Of a stretch of DNA of 64,000 bases, positions 49,973 to 59,779 are shown one piece after another. Where the stretch lies: assembly GCA_903918195.1 (NCBI GenBank), contig CAIXDS010000195.1:20911-84910 (forward strand). The letters run 5' to 3'. The position numbers and the translations under genes are program-made. Source of the DNA: an uncultured Acetobacteraceae bacterium. Lineage in GTDB: Bacteria; Pseudomonadota; Alphaproteobacteria; Acetobacterales; Acetobacteraceae. Position 1 is the stretch's first letter. Each line of letters starts with the position of its first letter. The notes beneath the pieces are model-generated. The model worked only from the letters and a program-made list of their open reading frames with translations. It was not told the origin of the DNA and did not search any database.

Positions 49973-51169
49973 ATGTCCGATATCGAGACTTTCGATGTGG
50001 TGATTATCGGCGGCGGTCCGGCCGGTGCGACGGCGGCGACCGATCTGGCGCGGCGCGGCCGCTCCGTGCTGCTGCTCGACAAGGCGGGCCGGATCAAGCC
50101 ATGCGGCGGCGCGATTCCGCCACGCCTGATCCAGGAATTCGACATCCCCGACCATTTGCTGGTCGCCAAGGTCACCTCCGCCCGGATGGTCTCGCCCTCG
50201 TCCCGGCACGTGGACATGCCGATCGATGGCGGCTTCGTCGGCATGGTGGATCGCGAGTTCTACGACGAATGGCTGCGCGAGCGCGCCGCCGGCGCTGGTG
50301 CGACGCGCCGCACCGGCACGTTCGAGCGGATCGAGCGCGGCGACGACGGCGTGTCGCAGGTGCTCTACCAGCCCAGGAATGCGCCGCGCGATGCCAGGCC
50401 CGAGCGGGTGCGCGCCCGCGCCGTGATCGGCGCCGACGGCGCGCTGTCGCAGGTGGCGCGGCAGAGCAAAATCCCGGGCGCGGACCGCGTGCCCTATGTG
50501 TTCGCCTACCACGAGATCATCCGGTCACCGCGCGCCGCTGATTTCGACCCGGCCCGCTGCGACGTCTACTACAACGGCGCCATGTCGCCCGATTTCTACA
50601 GCTGGATTTTCCCGCACGGCGACATCACCAGCGTCGGCACCGGCAGCGCCCATAAGGGGTTCTCGTTGCGCGGCGCGGTCGGCGCGTTGCGCGAGGTGAC
50701 CGGGCTGGACGGCCAGGAAACCATCCGCCGCGAGGGCGCGCCCATCCCGCTGCGGCCGCTGAAGAAATGGGACAACGACCGCGACCTGGTGCTGGCCGGC
50801 GACGCCGCCGGCGTGGTCGCACCCGCCTCGGGCGAAGGCATCTTCTACGCCATGACCGGCGGCCGGCTGGCCGCCGACGCGACCGACGAGTTCCTCGCCA
50901 CCGGCGACGCCCGCGCGCTCGCCTCCGCCCGCAAGCGCTTCATGCGCACGCATGGCTCGGTGTTCTGGATTCTCGGCATCATGCAGGATTACTGGTACAG
51001 CACCGACAAGAGGCGCGAGCGCTTCGTCACCATCTGCCGCGACCCCGACGTGCAGCAACTGACCTGGGACGCCTACATGAACAAGGAACTGGTGCGCGCC
51101 CGGCCGCTCGCGCATGCGCGGATCTTTTGGAAGAATGTTGCGCATTTGACGGGGCTTGTGCCGGCTTGA
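49973..51169 (+). CDS. bchP: Geranylgeranyl reductase
   Basis: A 398-residue FAD flavoprotein reducing the geranylgeranyl tail of BChl to phytyl. The FAD Rossmann motif is DVVIIGGGPAGATAATDLAR, the PCGGAIPPRLI motif is conserved, and the second FAD motif is DLVLAGDAAGVVAPASGEGI. ATG 49973 follows GGTAAGGGCA. It is the last photosynthesis gene on this strand and ends at an inverted-repeat terminator. Confidence 0.96.
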   Translation: MSDIETFDVVIIGGGPAGATAATDLARRGRSVLLLDKAGRIKPCGGAIPPRLIQEFDIPDHLLVAKVTSARMVSPSSRHVDMPIDGGFVGMVDREFYDEWLRERAAGAGATRRTGTFERIERGDDGVSQVLYQPRNAPRDARPERVRARAVIGADGALSQVARQSKIPGADRVPYVFAYHEIIRSPRAADFDPARCDVYYNGAMSPDFYSWIFPHGDITSVGTGSAHKGFSLRGAVGALREVTGLDGQETIRREGAPIPLRPLKKWDNDRDLVLAGDAAGVVAPASGEGIFYAMTGGRLAADATDEFLATGDARALASARKRFMRTHGSVFWILGIMQDYWYSTDKRRERFVTICRDPDVQQLTWDAYMNKELVRARPLAHARIFWKNVAHLTGLVPA

Positions 51170-51170
51170 A

Positions 51171-51374
51171 GGAAGGCCAGGGGCTCTGCCCCTGGACCCC
51201 GCCAAGGGCCGAGAGGCCCCTGGACCCCATTCCGTTTAGAGAATTTGACGTAGAAGGGGGCTGAGGAGCTGCTTGTGCACCTCCTCAGCCCCCTTCTACG
51301 TCAATCCTGAAGTGATGGGTTCCAAGGGCCTCTCGGCCCTTGGCGGGTCCAGGGCAGAGCCCTGGCCTTCTTCC
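51171..51374. repeat. Composite inverted repeat: two GC-rich spacer repeats flanking a 24-bp perfect hairpin
   Basis: Copies 3 (51171-51234) and 4 (51323-51374) of the spacer repeat face each other in opposite orientation. Between them a perfect 24-bp arm (51245-51268, starting TTGACGTAGAAGGGGGCTGA) pairs with 51281-51304 across a 12-base loop. The element fills the gap between convergent bchP and the cytochrome gene. It should be a strong bidirectional terminator, and its symmetry also resembles a MITE. Confidence 0.85.
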
Positions 51375-51375
51375 C

Positions 51376-52316
51376 TTACGGCAGCGGCACCGGATCCGGC
51401 GAAAGGCTCCGCAGCCAGGCAATCACGTTGGCCCGCAGTTGCGCGTCGGGAATGCCCGGGAACGCCATCTTGGTCCCTGGTGCGTATTCAGCCGGCTTGT
51501 ACAGCCACCGGTTCAGTTCCTCGTAGGTCCACGGCCCGGCTTTGCTCTTCATCGCCGCTGAGTAGGCGTAGCCCGCCATGTGGGCGTGCGGTCCGCCGAC
51601 CACGTTATAAAGGTTGGGGCCGATGATCGCAGGGCCGCCTTCGTTCACCGAGTGGCAGATCACGCAGATGGTTTTGGCGAAGGCCTCGCCGGCCTTCGGA
51701 TCGGCGTTGGCCAGCAACGGCTCCACCGGCGGCAACGCGGCCGACTTGGCGGCGGCGGGAGCGGCATTTTCGGTAACTTCCGGCAGCGGCACGGGGTTCG
51801 GCGACAAGGTGCGCAGAAAGGCGATCACGTTGGCCCGGGTTTGCGGGTCGGAAATGCCCGGGAAGGTCATCTTGGTGCCCGGCACATAGGCGGACGGCTT
51901 GGTCAGCCAGGCATCCAGATCCTCGTAGGTCCAGTTGCCCTGCTTGTTCTTCATCCCCTCCGAATAGGCGAAGCCGGCCATGTGGGCGTGCGGTCCGCCC
52001 ACCACGTTGTAGAGGTTCGGCCCGATCACCGCCTTGCCGCCCTCGTTGAAGGAGTGGCAGACGCTGCAGATGCCTTTGGCGGCGAATGCCTGGCCGGCGG
52101 CGACGTCCGCCTTGGCGAGCCGCACGGCGATCGAGGCCACCGGCTCGGCCGGTCCGGCAGTCGGCGGCGGCGGGGGGGGGGCGGCTCGACGAGGATGGCC
52201 AGTTTCTTCGGTACCGACACGGGCACGACCAGATCACCGACCAACCCGGCGACGAAGAACGTTATGCCCGAGACCACGACCGCGGCGGGGATCTTGAGAA
52301 GGTCACGAATGTCCAT
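51376..52316 (-). pseudogene. Membrane-anchored dihaem cytochrome c, frameshifted at a 10-G tract
   Basis: A start at ATG 52316 gives MDIRDLLKIPAAVVVSGITF and a membrane helix, then Pro codons, then a frame change. The two cytochrome c domains are in another frame, 51376 to about 52160, with haem motifs CSVCH and CVICH and two copies of GPNLYNVVGGPHAHMAG. Each domain resembles class I cytochrome c552/CycM. The frames meet in a homopolymer of ten Gs (plus strand 52172-52181); nine would restore one reading frame. It is therefore either a sequencing error, a phase-variable tract or a recent mutation. Otherwise the gene looks intact and would encode an anchored electron carrier. Confidence 0.8.
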
Positions 52317-52549
52317 GCTATGCTCTGTCGGCCGGAGGACGAACGAACGAAGGAAACCGGCGCCGGGTCGGGCCGGGTGGTTAAGACGGCTTCGTTGCAT
52401 GCCGCACCGGCTGTGGCAACCCCCCCGAGTCGCGACGGCTGGCCCGCAAATGCGCTTGCGCCATGCAGCCGGCGATGGCACTGCCGGTGCGTCACGACCG
52501 GACGGGGCACCGAATGAAGCGGCGGAGGCCCCTGCAGCATGGCGGCACT

Positions 52550-53704
52550 TCAGCCGGAGCCGCGCCGGCGGCCGATCGAGGCGAGCGCGCAGAGCAGAAG
52601 GCCCAAAATATCGGCCATGAAAGCGCCGACGACCACGAACGCGCCGAGCGCAATAACGGCCAGAATCTCGGGCTCATAGCAGGCGAGGAAACTGGCCCAT
52701 GCGGGCGGGAAGTCTTGCCAGATCCAGGGGACGCCGGTTTTGTACCATTGCGCGGCCAGCGGGTCCACTTCCACCTGACTGCCGCGGATGGTGGGGAAAT
52801 CGCCGGCGTCGCTGATTTGCGTGGCGCCGCGATGCGTCTTGGCGATCGCCTCCAGCAGGGAATAAACCAGCCACGGATGCAGGCCCTTCTGCACCACCAC
52901 GCCCACCGAGGCGGCGAGCAACGGCGTATCGTTGGGCGGGATGGCGTCGGCGATGTCATAGATGCCGCGCGGCAGCACCACCGGGCGCAGGAACGGCAGC
53001 TGGTTGGCGATGGCGTGCACCTCCTCGAACGGCACCAGGTGCAGCCCTGAATCGGTGGCCATTTCGTGGACCAGCTTGTTATCCGGGGCAAGCATGAAGA
53101 CGGCGGCATCGAACTTCCCGGCGCGCAGCTCCCGCACGGCATCCATAAGCGGCATGAAGGTGAAGGACGTATTTTCCTCGGTGATGTCCATGAGTTCAAA
53201 GATGCGCAACGCGGCGCTGGCAGAGGCGCTCTTTCTCGGCGTGGTCACAATTTTGCGGCCGCGCAGATCGCTTATCACGCTGCGCCGGCCGAGCTCTGCG
53301 TTCGCGAAGATGAACAGCGGCTGCAACTGGACCAGGCCGATCATGGACACGTCCGCATCCCGGGCAGCGGGTAGGTCCTCGGCCACGAACCCGACCTGGA
53401 TCGGCACACTGACGTCCGCGACGTCGTTCACGATGTCGAGCGTGTTGTTGTTGGTGATGATATGCAGATTGATGCCGCGTGCGGCGAGAAGCTCGCGGTA
53501 TTTCACGGCGTTTTCATAGTAGCTGCCGCCGACGGGTCCGACCTCGATCGTCATCTCGTGCGGCGGCCTTGCATGCCACACGCCGGCCGCGATGACGGCG
53601 ACGGCAAGGACGAATACCCCCAGCCGCAGGACCGGAAGCAGCCAGGTCGGGGCCGGGCGCGTCACGAGCGGAACCCGGATTTGGATGCCATCGACATCCG
53701 ACAA
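52550..53704 (-). CDS. TAXI-family (NMT1-like) TRAP solute-binding protein, membrane-anchored
   Basis: A 384-residue protein with an N-terminal hydrophobic segment (LLPVLRLGVFVLAVAVIAAGV) and a TAXI/NMT1 binding fold (IEVGPVGGSYYENAVKYRE, GRKIVTTPRKSASASAALRI). A C-terminal membrane helix (ILAVIALGAFVVVGAFMADIL) keeps it anchored, unlike free TRAP receptors. No TRAP permease is adjacent. The start appears to be TTG 53704 behind a GAGG sequence. The 127 bases before it hold no gene. The substrate is unknown. Confidence 0.8.
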   Translation of the reverse strand: MSDVDGIQIRVPLVTRPAPTWLLPVLRLGVFVLAVAVIAAGVWHARPPHEMTIEVGPVGGSYYENAVKYRELLAARGINLHIITNNNTLDIVNDVADVSVPIQVGFVAEDLPAARDADVSMIGLVQLQPLFIFANAELGRRSVISDLRGRKIVTTPRKSASASAALRIFELMDITEENTSFTFMPLMDAVRELRAGKFDAAVFMLAPDNKLVHEMATDSGLHLVPFEEVHAIANQLPFLRPVVLPRGIYDIADAIPPNDTPLLAASVGVVVQKGLHPWLVYSLLEAIAKTHRGATQISDAGDFPTIRGSQVEVDPLAAQWYKTGVPWIWQDFPPAWASFLACYEPEILAVIALGAFVVVGAFMADILGLLLCALASIGRRRGSG

Positions 53705-53831
53705 CGCATCCTCATGCTGCCCCTCCTCCTGAGTAACTCACTGGATTTTTGCCCAACCGCCGAAACCGAAGCAGACATGCGATGGCATGAAGCCGCCTGC
53801 CTGATCCGGGTTATGGCCTGGGCAAACCTGG

Positions 53832-55442
53832 CTAATGCTCCATTTCGGTCAGGCGATCCTGCACCCGCTCGATCGCCTGCATCACCATGGTCGTTTCCGG
53901 CCCCATGATTTCAGCCGACGGGGTCACGACCAGCGTGACGGACGGCAACGGGAAGAAGCTGATTTCCACCTTGCTGACCTGGTATCCTTGCGTCGCGCTG
54001 ACATCGATGACGGTACGGACGATCCGGCGCTGGATGGCGGAGAGCACGCCGGGGCGCTGCTGCCAATCCCGGTACAGGGTCCGCTCAAGATACAGCAGAT
54101 CGCCAGGGGACATCTCGCGGGCAATGCCGAAGGTCATGTCCGCACCGGGAATGATGCCGACCTTGGTCTCGAACGCCTTGATCTTGAAGCCGGCGATGTC
54201 CATCAACTTCGTCAGGTCAATGGATTGCGCCGTCGTGGGGGGATTCAGCTCACCATAGCTTACCCCGAACAGGTTCCAGGCGCTGCCGGCGGCGGAGGTG
54301 ATCCAGTCGATGGCCGAACCCAGGCCGTAATATTCGCCGGCCTGCATCTCCAGCGCGGCGCGCTGGCTCTCGCGCGCATCGTCCGGCAGCGGCAGCATGC
54401 CGATGCTCGCCAGCAGGCCGCCCGGCCCGATCGTCGCCTCGCTGTCGGCCATGCGGATGATGCGGTTGACCGCCTCGTCCACGGCCGGGGGCGAGCCGGG
54501 TTGGCCACGCCTTGCATACAGCCAGAAGGACCCGGAGAGGCTGTAACTCCCGTCCACGATCGTCTCGGCGGTCGGTTGCACGCCGTCCATGGCAAGCGCC
54601 ACGAGCGCACCGCCGGACCGCATGATGTCGATATACCCCACCATGCCCACCGTGCCCTCGGGCGCCTCCAGCAACTCCCGCACCGCCTGGTCGCGCGCGA
54701 CCTCCCTGACCCGGTCGCTGCGTGTCGTGACGCAGCGGGCGGTCCGCGACGGAGCGCTGAAGATCAGCTTCACCATCGGTTCCGTACGGCATCCCGCCTC
54801 CAGCACCAGGAAGTCGAATAGCACCCGGTCGCCGGAGTTGCGGGGCGGCAGCTGGAAGCGGATATCCTGCGTCGGCAGCGACCGGTCGATGTCGGACCAG
54901 CGGATCGAGGCGTTGCGATGGAATTCGTCGCGGTACGGCACGTCGCGGGCCAGCGCGAGGTACACCTGCCGGGAGGTCAGTTGCGACAGCGCGCTGCCTT
55001 TGCGGACGGCAAGCACCAGGGCACCGCGGCCGAGTTCGACCTCGGCCAGACCCTGGACGTCGTTCTTGCCGCAGTTGCTGGCGCTGTCGGGGAAGATGCG
55101 GCGGCTGCTGAGCAGGATGTCGGGACCCCGCGCAGGGATGACCGTGCAGAACGCCAGGAACGCGTCGAGCGGGACGTTTTCGGTCACTTCGGGCCGCACC
55201 TGGGAACCAGCGGCTTCCTCAATGACCGGGATCAGCCCGTCGAAAATCCGCTTGCCGGCGCCGTACTCGACGATTTGCAGCGAGGAAGGCTCCGCTGCCG
55301 TTTGCGCCGCGGCGGAAGGGGCGTGGCCGAATGCGATGCCGCCCATGGCCACCAGCCCGGCAAGGGTCACCAACGCCCGGCGCCGGGCCCGCCCGGCAGC
55401 CGCCAACCATGTTGAGTCCGGTGCTGCAGTCGGCACGACCAT
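53832..55442 (-). CDS. PstS-like periplasmic-binding-fold protein
   Basis: A 536-residue secreted protein. It has a signal sequence (RRRALVTLAGLVAMGGIAFG, cut near SAAA-QT) and a PBP-like domain (FDGLIPVIEEAAGSQVRPEV, ILLSSRRIFPDSASNC, then EGTVGMVGYIDIMRSGGALV) as in phosphate-type binding proteins. A C-terminal region of about 130 residues is unrecognised. ATG 55442 is preferred because GGAGG lies 8 bases upstream; ATG 55448 is only 2 bases from it. Same strand as the TAXI protein, 127 bases apart, so they may share a role. The ligand is unknown. Confidence 0.7.
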   Translation of the reverse strand: MVVPTAAPDSTWLAAAGRARRRALVTLAGLVAMGGIAFGHAPSAAAQTAAEPSSLQIVEYGAGKRIFDGLIPVIEEAAGSQVRPEVTENVPLDAFLAFCTVIPARGPDILLSSRRIFPDSASNCGKNDVQGLAEVELGRGALVLAVRKGSALSQLTSRQVYLALARDVPYRDEFHRNASIRWSDIDRSLPTQDIRFQLPPRNSGDRVLFDFLVLEAGCRTEPMVKLIFSAPSRTARCVTTRSDRVREVARDQAVRELLEAPEGTVGMVGYIDIMRSGGALVALAMDGVQPTAETIVDGSYSLSGSFWLYARRGQPGSPPAVDEAVNRIIRMADSEATIGPGGLLASIGMLPLPDDARESQRAALEMQAGEYYGLGSAIDWITSAAGSAWNLFGVSYGELNPPTTAQSIDLTKLMDIAGFKIKAFETKVGIIPGADMTFGIAREMSPGDLLYLERTLYRDWQQRPGVLSAIQRRIVRTVIDVSATQGYQVSKVEISFFPLPSVTLVVTPSAEIMGPETTMVMQAIERVQDRLTEMEH

Positions 55443-55661
55443 ATCCATCACCTCCGTCCCCCGTTCCATGGATGGCAATCCACGGTTGCCCGGCTTCGTT
55501 GGAGGGCATACTAGCCAAAACCGCGGCCGCGTCACGAGCCTGCATTATCCACCGCCGGGTGAATGAAATATGACCGAGTGACGTGCGCCAGCCGCCCGCA
55601 GCCGCGGCGGGAGCGGGGGTGGGCGGCTGCGGGGGGCGGCACGGCGGCTGGCCGTGCCCGC

Positions 55662-56310
55662 CGGCGCCCGTCCGGCGAGCATCGTCGCAAGCGATCCGGT
55701 ACGCCGCAGCGCCCGCGTCAAGCCGTCCGTTGCTGCCGGTTCTCGCGGTCGATCCACGGGCACAGTTCGGCGGCACGCGCGGCCAGGTGTCGGCGCATCG
55801 CCATCGGCACCTGCCGATGAGACTTGGCACGCGGCAGCGGCAGTTCGGCGATCTGCCGGCCTTCGGGGTAAAGCGCCAAATGCTCGTCCCAGTTGTCGAA
55901 GCCCATGCGATCGACATTGTCCACGAAGGTTTCTGCCGGCACGCCCTCGGCCAGGATCAGCGCGTGGTCGGCCAGTTTCACGTGGTAGTATGTGTAGACG
56001 ATGGGCACGTCCTCCTCGCGACGGATCGTGCTGCCGTTCACCAGCGCGCCGGCCTGGATCAGCACGCCGCCCACCAGCAGGGCGTGGTCGGGCGAGACCA
56101 GCAGGTCGCGCACCGGCATGTTCTCCTCCAGCGCGCCGGCGGTGATACGGATCGGCAGCACGCGCAGCGGGTCGGCGAAGACGCGCGAGACGGTCTGGCG
56201 GCCGATCCACAGGACGGGCTGCGCCTCGCCCTCGGCAGTGAGCACCGGATCGCCGATCGCCAGCGATTCCACCGCCTGCTCGCCGTTCGGCACGCGGTTC
56301 AGCGTGCCGC
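55662..56310 (-). repeat. Duplicated Hint cassette, copy A (coding end plus 3' flank)
   Basis: About 650 bases, comprising the Hint coding segment of the 55718-58621 gene and about 55 bases beyond its stop, match 60690-61320 closely. Protein identity over the shared part is roughly 90% by eye. Similarity ends abruptly at the upstream boundary of the Hint domain, so the passenger regions were not copied together. Confidence 0.85.
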
Positions 56311-58621
56311 GGAGGAAGCAGGACACGTCATTCACCGTGATTTCGGTGCCGCCGGAAGTGTCCGTGAGAAGATGGAAAAACGCGCCCGTATAGTCGCCTG
56401 ACAGGTTCTGGGTATAGGTCTGGGTTCCGACCGTGACGGTGAGGATGCCGGTGGCCGGATCGAGGCTTACGGTGCCGCCGTCGGCATACGTAAGATTGGT
56501 CAAATCGATCGCGCCGCCGGACTGCACATTCAGGGTGATGCCCGAGGCGAGTGGAGCGTCGAGCTGGAGCGTCGCGCCCGCGTCGACCTGGGCGATGCCG
56601 CTGCCGGTTGCACCTTGCGTCAGATCGAGCACACCGCCATTCGCCTCGATCAGGCCGTCATCGACCACCTGGGCGGCCACGACGCCATAGCCGAACAATT
56701 TGCCGGTGGCCTCGATCGTGATCGGCGGCGGATCGAGCGTGCCGCCGCCGAGCTGCAACACGCCGGAATCGTCGATCGCGTTCGCGGTGATGTAGTCGCG
56801 GCCGCCGAGCACGCGCAGGGCGCCGGTTGTGCCGATGCTGGTCAGCGTCGACTCGATCTGCTGGCCGCCGCTCACGACCTGCGACCCGGCCCCGTTCAGG
56901 GTGAGGTCGGCGTCGAGAGTCACGACGGTGGCTGTATTCCCGAAGTTGAGGTACGAGCCGGCGCCGACAACGTAGGTGCCGCCGGTCAGCGTATTGCCGC
57001 TTAGATTCGTGAAGGTTGTCGCCTCGATATAGACGGCGTCACCGTTACCGACAACGATCGAACCGTCATTGGTGAAATTCACATCGTTGATGGTGAGTTG
57101 CCCGCCCGCATAGGTGGCGTTGATCACGCCCTGGTTGTCGATCCCGTCCCCGGCGGCATAGGTAACGCTCGAGAATTCGGCGTACTGCCCGTCCTGGTTG
57201 ACCGTCAGGTTTGGCCCCAGCGTCAGGACCGCGCCGGCGCCTGTCGTATCGTAATCGTAAAGAATATCAGGTGCCCCGGAGTCACTGTTGCCTATATTGA
57301 GGACGGCGTTGTCCAGCGTGAAATTATCCTGCGCAATCAGCTGGGCGCCATCGCCGGTCAGGTTGATCGTGCCTGCGCCGGAGCCGCCCGCACCCGTCAT
57401 GGTCAGGCTGTCCGCAAGGAAGAGGGTCGCGTAAGTCAGGCTCATGTCGATCGTGCCTTGGTAGGTCACCCCGTCCAGCGTGCCATACTGACCTAGGAAA
57501 TCCGAGCCGCCGGCCGCGATCGTGCCGCCGGTGATTGTGCCGCCGGTGATTGTGCCGGTCACCACCACCGTTGCGCCTGGCGCGATCGACAGGGTGGCAC
57601 CGATATTGTCCAGCGTGCCGTCGACAGAGAGCGTCCCGCCGCTCGCGATGTTGAAGTTGGCCAGCTCCGCCGTGGTGTAGGTCCCCCCCATAGACACCGT
57701 TCCCCCGGTGTCGGCGCTGATCTGCCCCGTATTCGTCCAGAGATTGCTGTAGGCGTCGAGGAACAGAACGGAGCCGGCGCCGCTGACGCTGATCGAGCCG
57801 GTGTTGGTGAAGCTGCCGGATAGCAGGAACTCAAGCCGTTCACCGTTACCGACAACGATCGAACCGTCATTGGTGAAATTCACATCGTTGATGGTGAGTT
57901 GCCCGCCCCCATAAGTAGCGTTGATCACGCCCTGGTTGTCGATCCCGTCCCCGGAGTTGAAGTAATAACCGATGCCGCTGAACTGGCTGAACTGGAGGTA
58001 CTTTCCCGTCTGGTTGACCGTCACGTTTGGCCCGAGCGTCAGGACCGCGCCGGCGCCTGTCGTATCGTCGTCGTAAAGAACTGCACCTCCCGAATAGTTG
58101 CCGTTACCTATGTTGACAACGGCATTGTACAGCGTAAAATTATTCAACGCATACACTGAGAACGGAACACCGGCCTGGGCAGCGGTCACGTTGATCGTGC
58201 CTGCGCCGGAGCCGCCCGCACCTGTCATGGTCAGGCTGTCAGCAAGGTAAAGCCCCTCCTCGCCGAAACTCACACTCACGTCGATCGTGCCCTTACAGGT
58301 CACCCCGTCCAGCGTGCCGCCAGCGAACAGAATCTCGCCACCATTGGCCGCGATCGTTCCGCCCACCACGGTGCCGCCCAGCAGATCAAGCGTGCCGGCA
58401 TCCAGCGCCAGCAGCGACCCGACCGCCAGGGTGCCTTGGTCCCACACCAGGGCACCGGGGTTATCGATCGTCAGCGACTGGACCGCGACCGCAGTCGAAA
58501 TCGTTATATCTCCTGGCGCGTTGATCAGCGCCGCGTCGCCGCTGCCCGGCTCATTGCCGCCCCAGTCGAAGTAATCCGTCCAGTCGCCAGTGATGCCGTT
58601 GCCCCAGGTGAACGTTGCCAT
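55718..58621 (-). CDS. Beta-solenoid surface protein with C-terminal Hint domain
   Basis: A 967-residue protein starting MATFTWGNGITGDWTDYFDWGG. Residues about 15-770 are a Gly/Thr/Asn-rich parallel-beta passenger with no cysteine-rich motifs. It contains two long internal repeats (about 110-270 and 390-545), each with DGVTxxGTIDxS, LADSLTMTGAGGSGAGTIN and DGIDNQGVINATY elements. The last about 190 residues are a Hint domain (CFLRGT, GDPVLTAEGEAQPVLWIGRQTV, LLVSPDHALLV) of the Acetobacteraceae-type Hint_2 family. The Hint cysteine at its start is retained. No signal peptide is evident; export route unknown. Whether the Hint domain self-cleaves cannot be told from sequence. Confidence 0.85.
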   Translation of the reverse strand: MATFTWGNGITGDWTDYFDWGGNEPGSGDAALINAPGDITISTAVAVQSLTIDNPGALVWDQGTLAVGSLLALDAGTLDLLGGTVVGGTIAANGGEILFAGGTLDGVTCKGTIDVSVSFGEEGLYLADSLTMTGAGGSGAGTINVTAAQAGVPFSVYALNNFTLYNAVVNIGNGNYSGGAVLYDDDTTGAGAVLTLGPNVTVNQTGKYLQFSQFSGIGYYFNSGDGIDNQGVINATYGGGQLTINDVNFTNDGSIVVGNGERLEFLLSGSFTNTGSISVSGAGSVLFLDAYSNLWTNTGQISADTGGTVSMGGTYTTAELANFNIASGGTLSVDGTLDNIGATLSIAPGATVVVTGTITGGTITGGTIAAGGSDFLGQYGTLDGVTYQGTIDMSLTYATLFLADSLTMTGAGGSGAGTINLTGDGAQLIAQDNFTLDNAVLNIGNSDSGAPDILYDYDTTGAGAVLTLGPNLTVNQDGQYAEFSSVTYAAGDGIDNQGVINATYAGGQLTINDVNFTNDGSIVVGNGDAVYIEATTFTNLSGNTLTGGTYVVGAGSYLNFGNTATVVTLDADLTLNGAGSQVVSGGQQIESTLTSIGTTGALRVLGGRDYITANAIDDSGVLQLGGGTLDPPPITIEATGKLFGYGVVAAQVVDDGLIEANGGVLDLTQGATGSGIAQVDAGATLQLDAPLASGITLNVQSGGAIDLTNLTYADGGTVSLDPATGILTVTVGTQTYTQNLSGDYTGAFFHLLTDTSGGTEITVNDVSCFLRGTLNRVPNGEQAVESLAIGDPVLTAEGEAQPVLWIGRQTVSRVFADPLRVLPIRITAGALEENMPVRDLLVSPDHALLVGGVLIQAGALVNGSTIRREEDVPIVYTYYHVKLADHALILAEGVPAETFVDNVDRMGFDNWDEHLALYPEGRQIAELPLPRAKSHRQVPMAMRRHLAARAAELCPWIDRENRQQRTA

Positions 58622-59015
58622 ATCGCCGTGCACTCCCTTTCGACCGGCGGCACAGCAAGGTCGTTCCCCTCACGGTACACTCAGGGAACGCAGACCATCC
58701 TGCTTTCCGCCCCCTTGGTGACATTGACTATTTTCTAACACATTGGTGGTGAAATTTCAATCAGCGACGCAATGTCCCGAGTCTAGATGGACGTGATCAA
58801 ATTCTGGTGTGTATGTTTTGAGGTGAAATTATTACGGTATACGCTTCGATGACTGCAGAAGGCGGCGTCATCCGCCGAGGGAACTGGCGGAACGACAGGT
58901 TTCCGCAATAGCACCCAAATGCGTCAAATTCACGTGAAGCATCGCTCGCCCCGGGGCGCTACGTGCGGCTTCGTGTTGGCAACACCGCGACCGGCACGAA
59001 CGGGGCGACGCGCGC
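58622..59015. other. AT-richer region upstream of the Hint gene
   Basis: About 390 bases without a gene. Segment 58720-58860 is clearly richer in A+T than the rest of the window, which fits a promoter of a transferred gene or a recombination scar. A putative -10/-35 pair cannot be set with confidence. Remnants of a histidine kinase start at 59016. Confidence 0.5.
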
Positions 59016-59340
59016 GAGCCATTATTTACCTCGAAGGCGATCAGCGTCGGAACCGGGCTCGGCGACCTGAACATGGAATGCAGCCCGGGAAAGGGCTTCA
59101 CGGTGAGGCTGTGGCTGCCCGCGGCTGGTTCCGGCAGTGGTCCCGCCGCGCCGGCACCGCAGGGAGAAGCGGACACATCAGCACCCGGAGCCGCCAATTC
59201 AGCGATGCCGCCCGGGTGATGCGGGTCGATCACGACGATCTGGTTCGGGAGACCGATGCGGCCTGCCGGGAGGACGAGGGCTTTCGCATTCTGGTCGCCG
59301 CGAACGGCGCCGAGGCTCTCGCCGTGGTCCCACACTTCAA
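59016..59340 (+). pseudogene. Hybrid histidine kinase remnant (HATPase end plus receiver start)
   Basis: In one frame EPLFTSKAISVGTGLG (the F and G2 boxes of a HATPase_c domain) is joined by an internal deletion to SPGKGFTVRLWLPAAG, the usual end of the kinase domain, and reaches a stop at about 59218. In another frame ARVMRVDHDDLVRETDAACR, EDEGFRILVAANGAEALA gives the first half of a receiver domain with its acidic pocket (DHDD). There is no start codon, the frame is broken and both ends are missing. It is a decayed fragment. Confidence 0.8.
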
Positions 59341-59682
59341 CGCGAAGACGGACGAAATAACGTTTCGATATGGCAACAATGCACTGGTGTTCTGCGACTC
59401 GAACAGGATGTTGCCGGTGTCGAGATCGCGCAGGCAGATGCGCCATTCGCCTTCCGGCAGGATCACCCGGCAGCCGAGGTTGAAATCGAAACGGATGCCC
59501 TTCGGTCCGTGTTGCGTGGGCTGTTCAGCCGGCGGCGGATAGGCCGGCCGCACAGGCGCGGCCGGCGTAACAAAGCTCGTGACGGAGCCATCCGCTCCCG
59601 CCGGCGGCACATCAGGACCACCCATATTCGGCATCTCAGGACAATGATCGGTGCGAAAATCGGCGCATTCAGACGTATTCAC
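59310..59682 (-). pseudogene. Autotransporter O-heptosyltransferase N-terminal remnant
   Basis: The minus strand reads from ATG 59682 through PAYPPPAEQPTQHGPKGIRF, DFNLGCRVILPEGEWRICLRD, LDTGNILFESQN, and then continues in another frame as ISKRYFVRLRVEVWDHGES (about 59370-59315). This matches the N-terminal part of strand-loop-strand autotransporter heptosyltransferases (Aah/TibC type), broken by a frameshift near 59380 and truncated at a junction with the histidine-kinase remnant. Those enzymes glycosylate AIDA-type repeat adhesins, and such a protein begins 1.4 kb away. Confidence 0.65.
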
Positions 59683-59779
59683 TCAGCAACCAGTTACCCA
59701 TAATTTGATTTCAGACCAAATCACATGTCGCTGAGCGGCGGGATCGTCGCGGCGGATCGTCGGCTGCCCGGCGCGCGGA

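Noticed and set aside
58919..59542. 207-codon plus-strand gene
   Set aside because: Only a short internal part matches a receiver domain; the rest changes frame or is antisense to the heptosyltransferase fragment. It is treated as a remnant.
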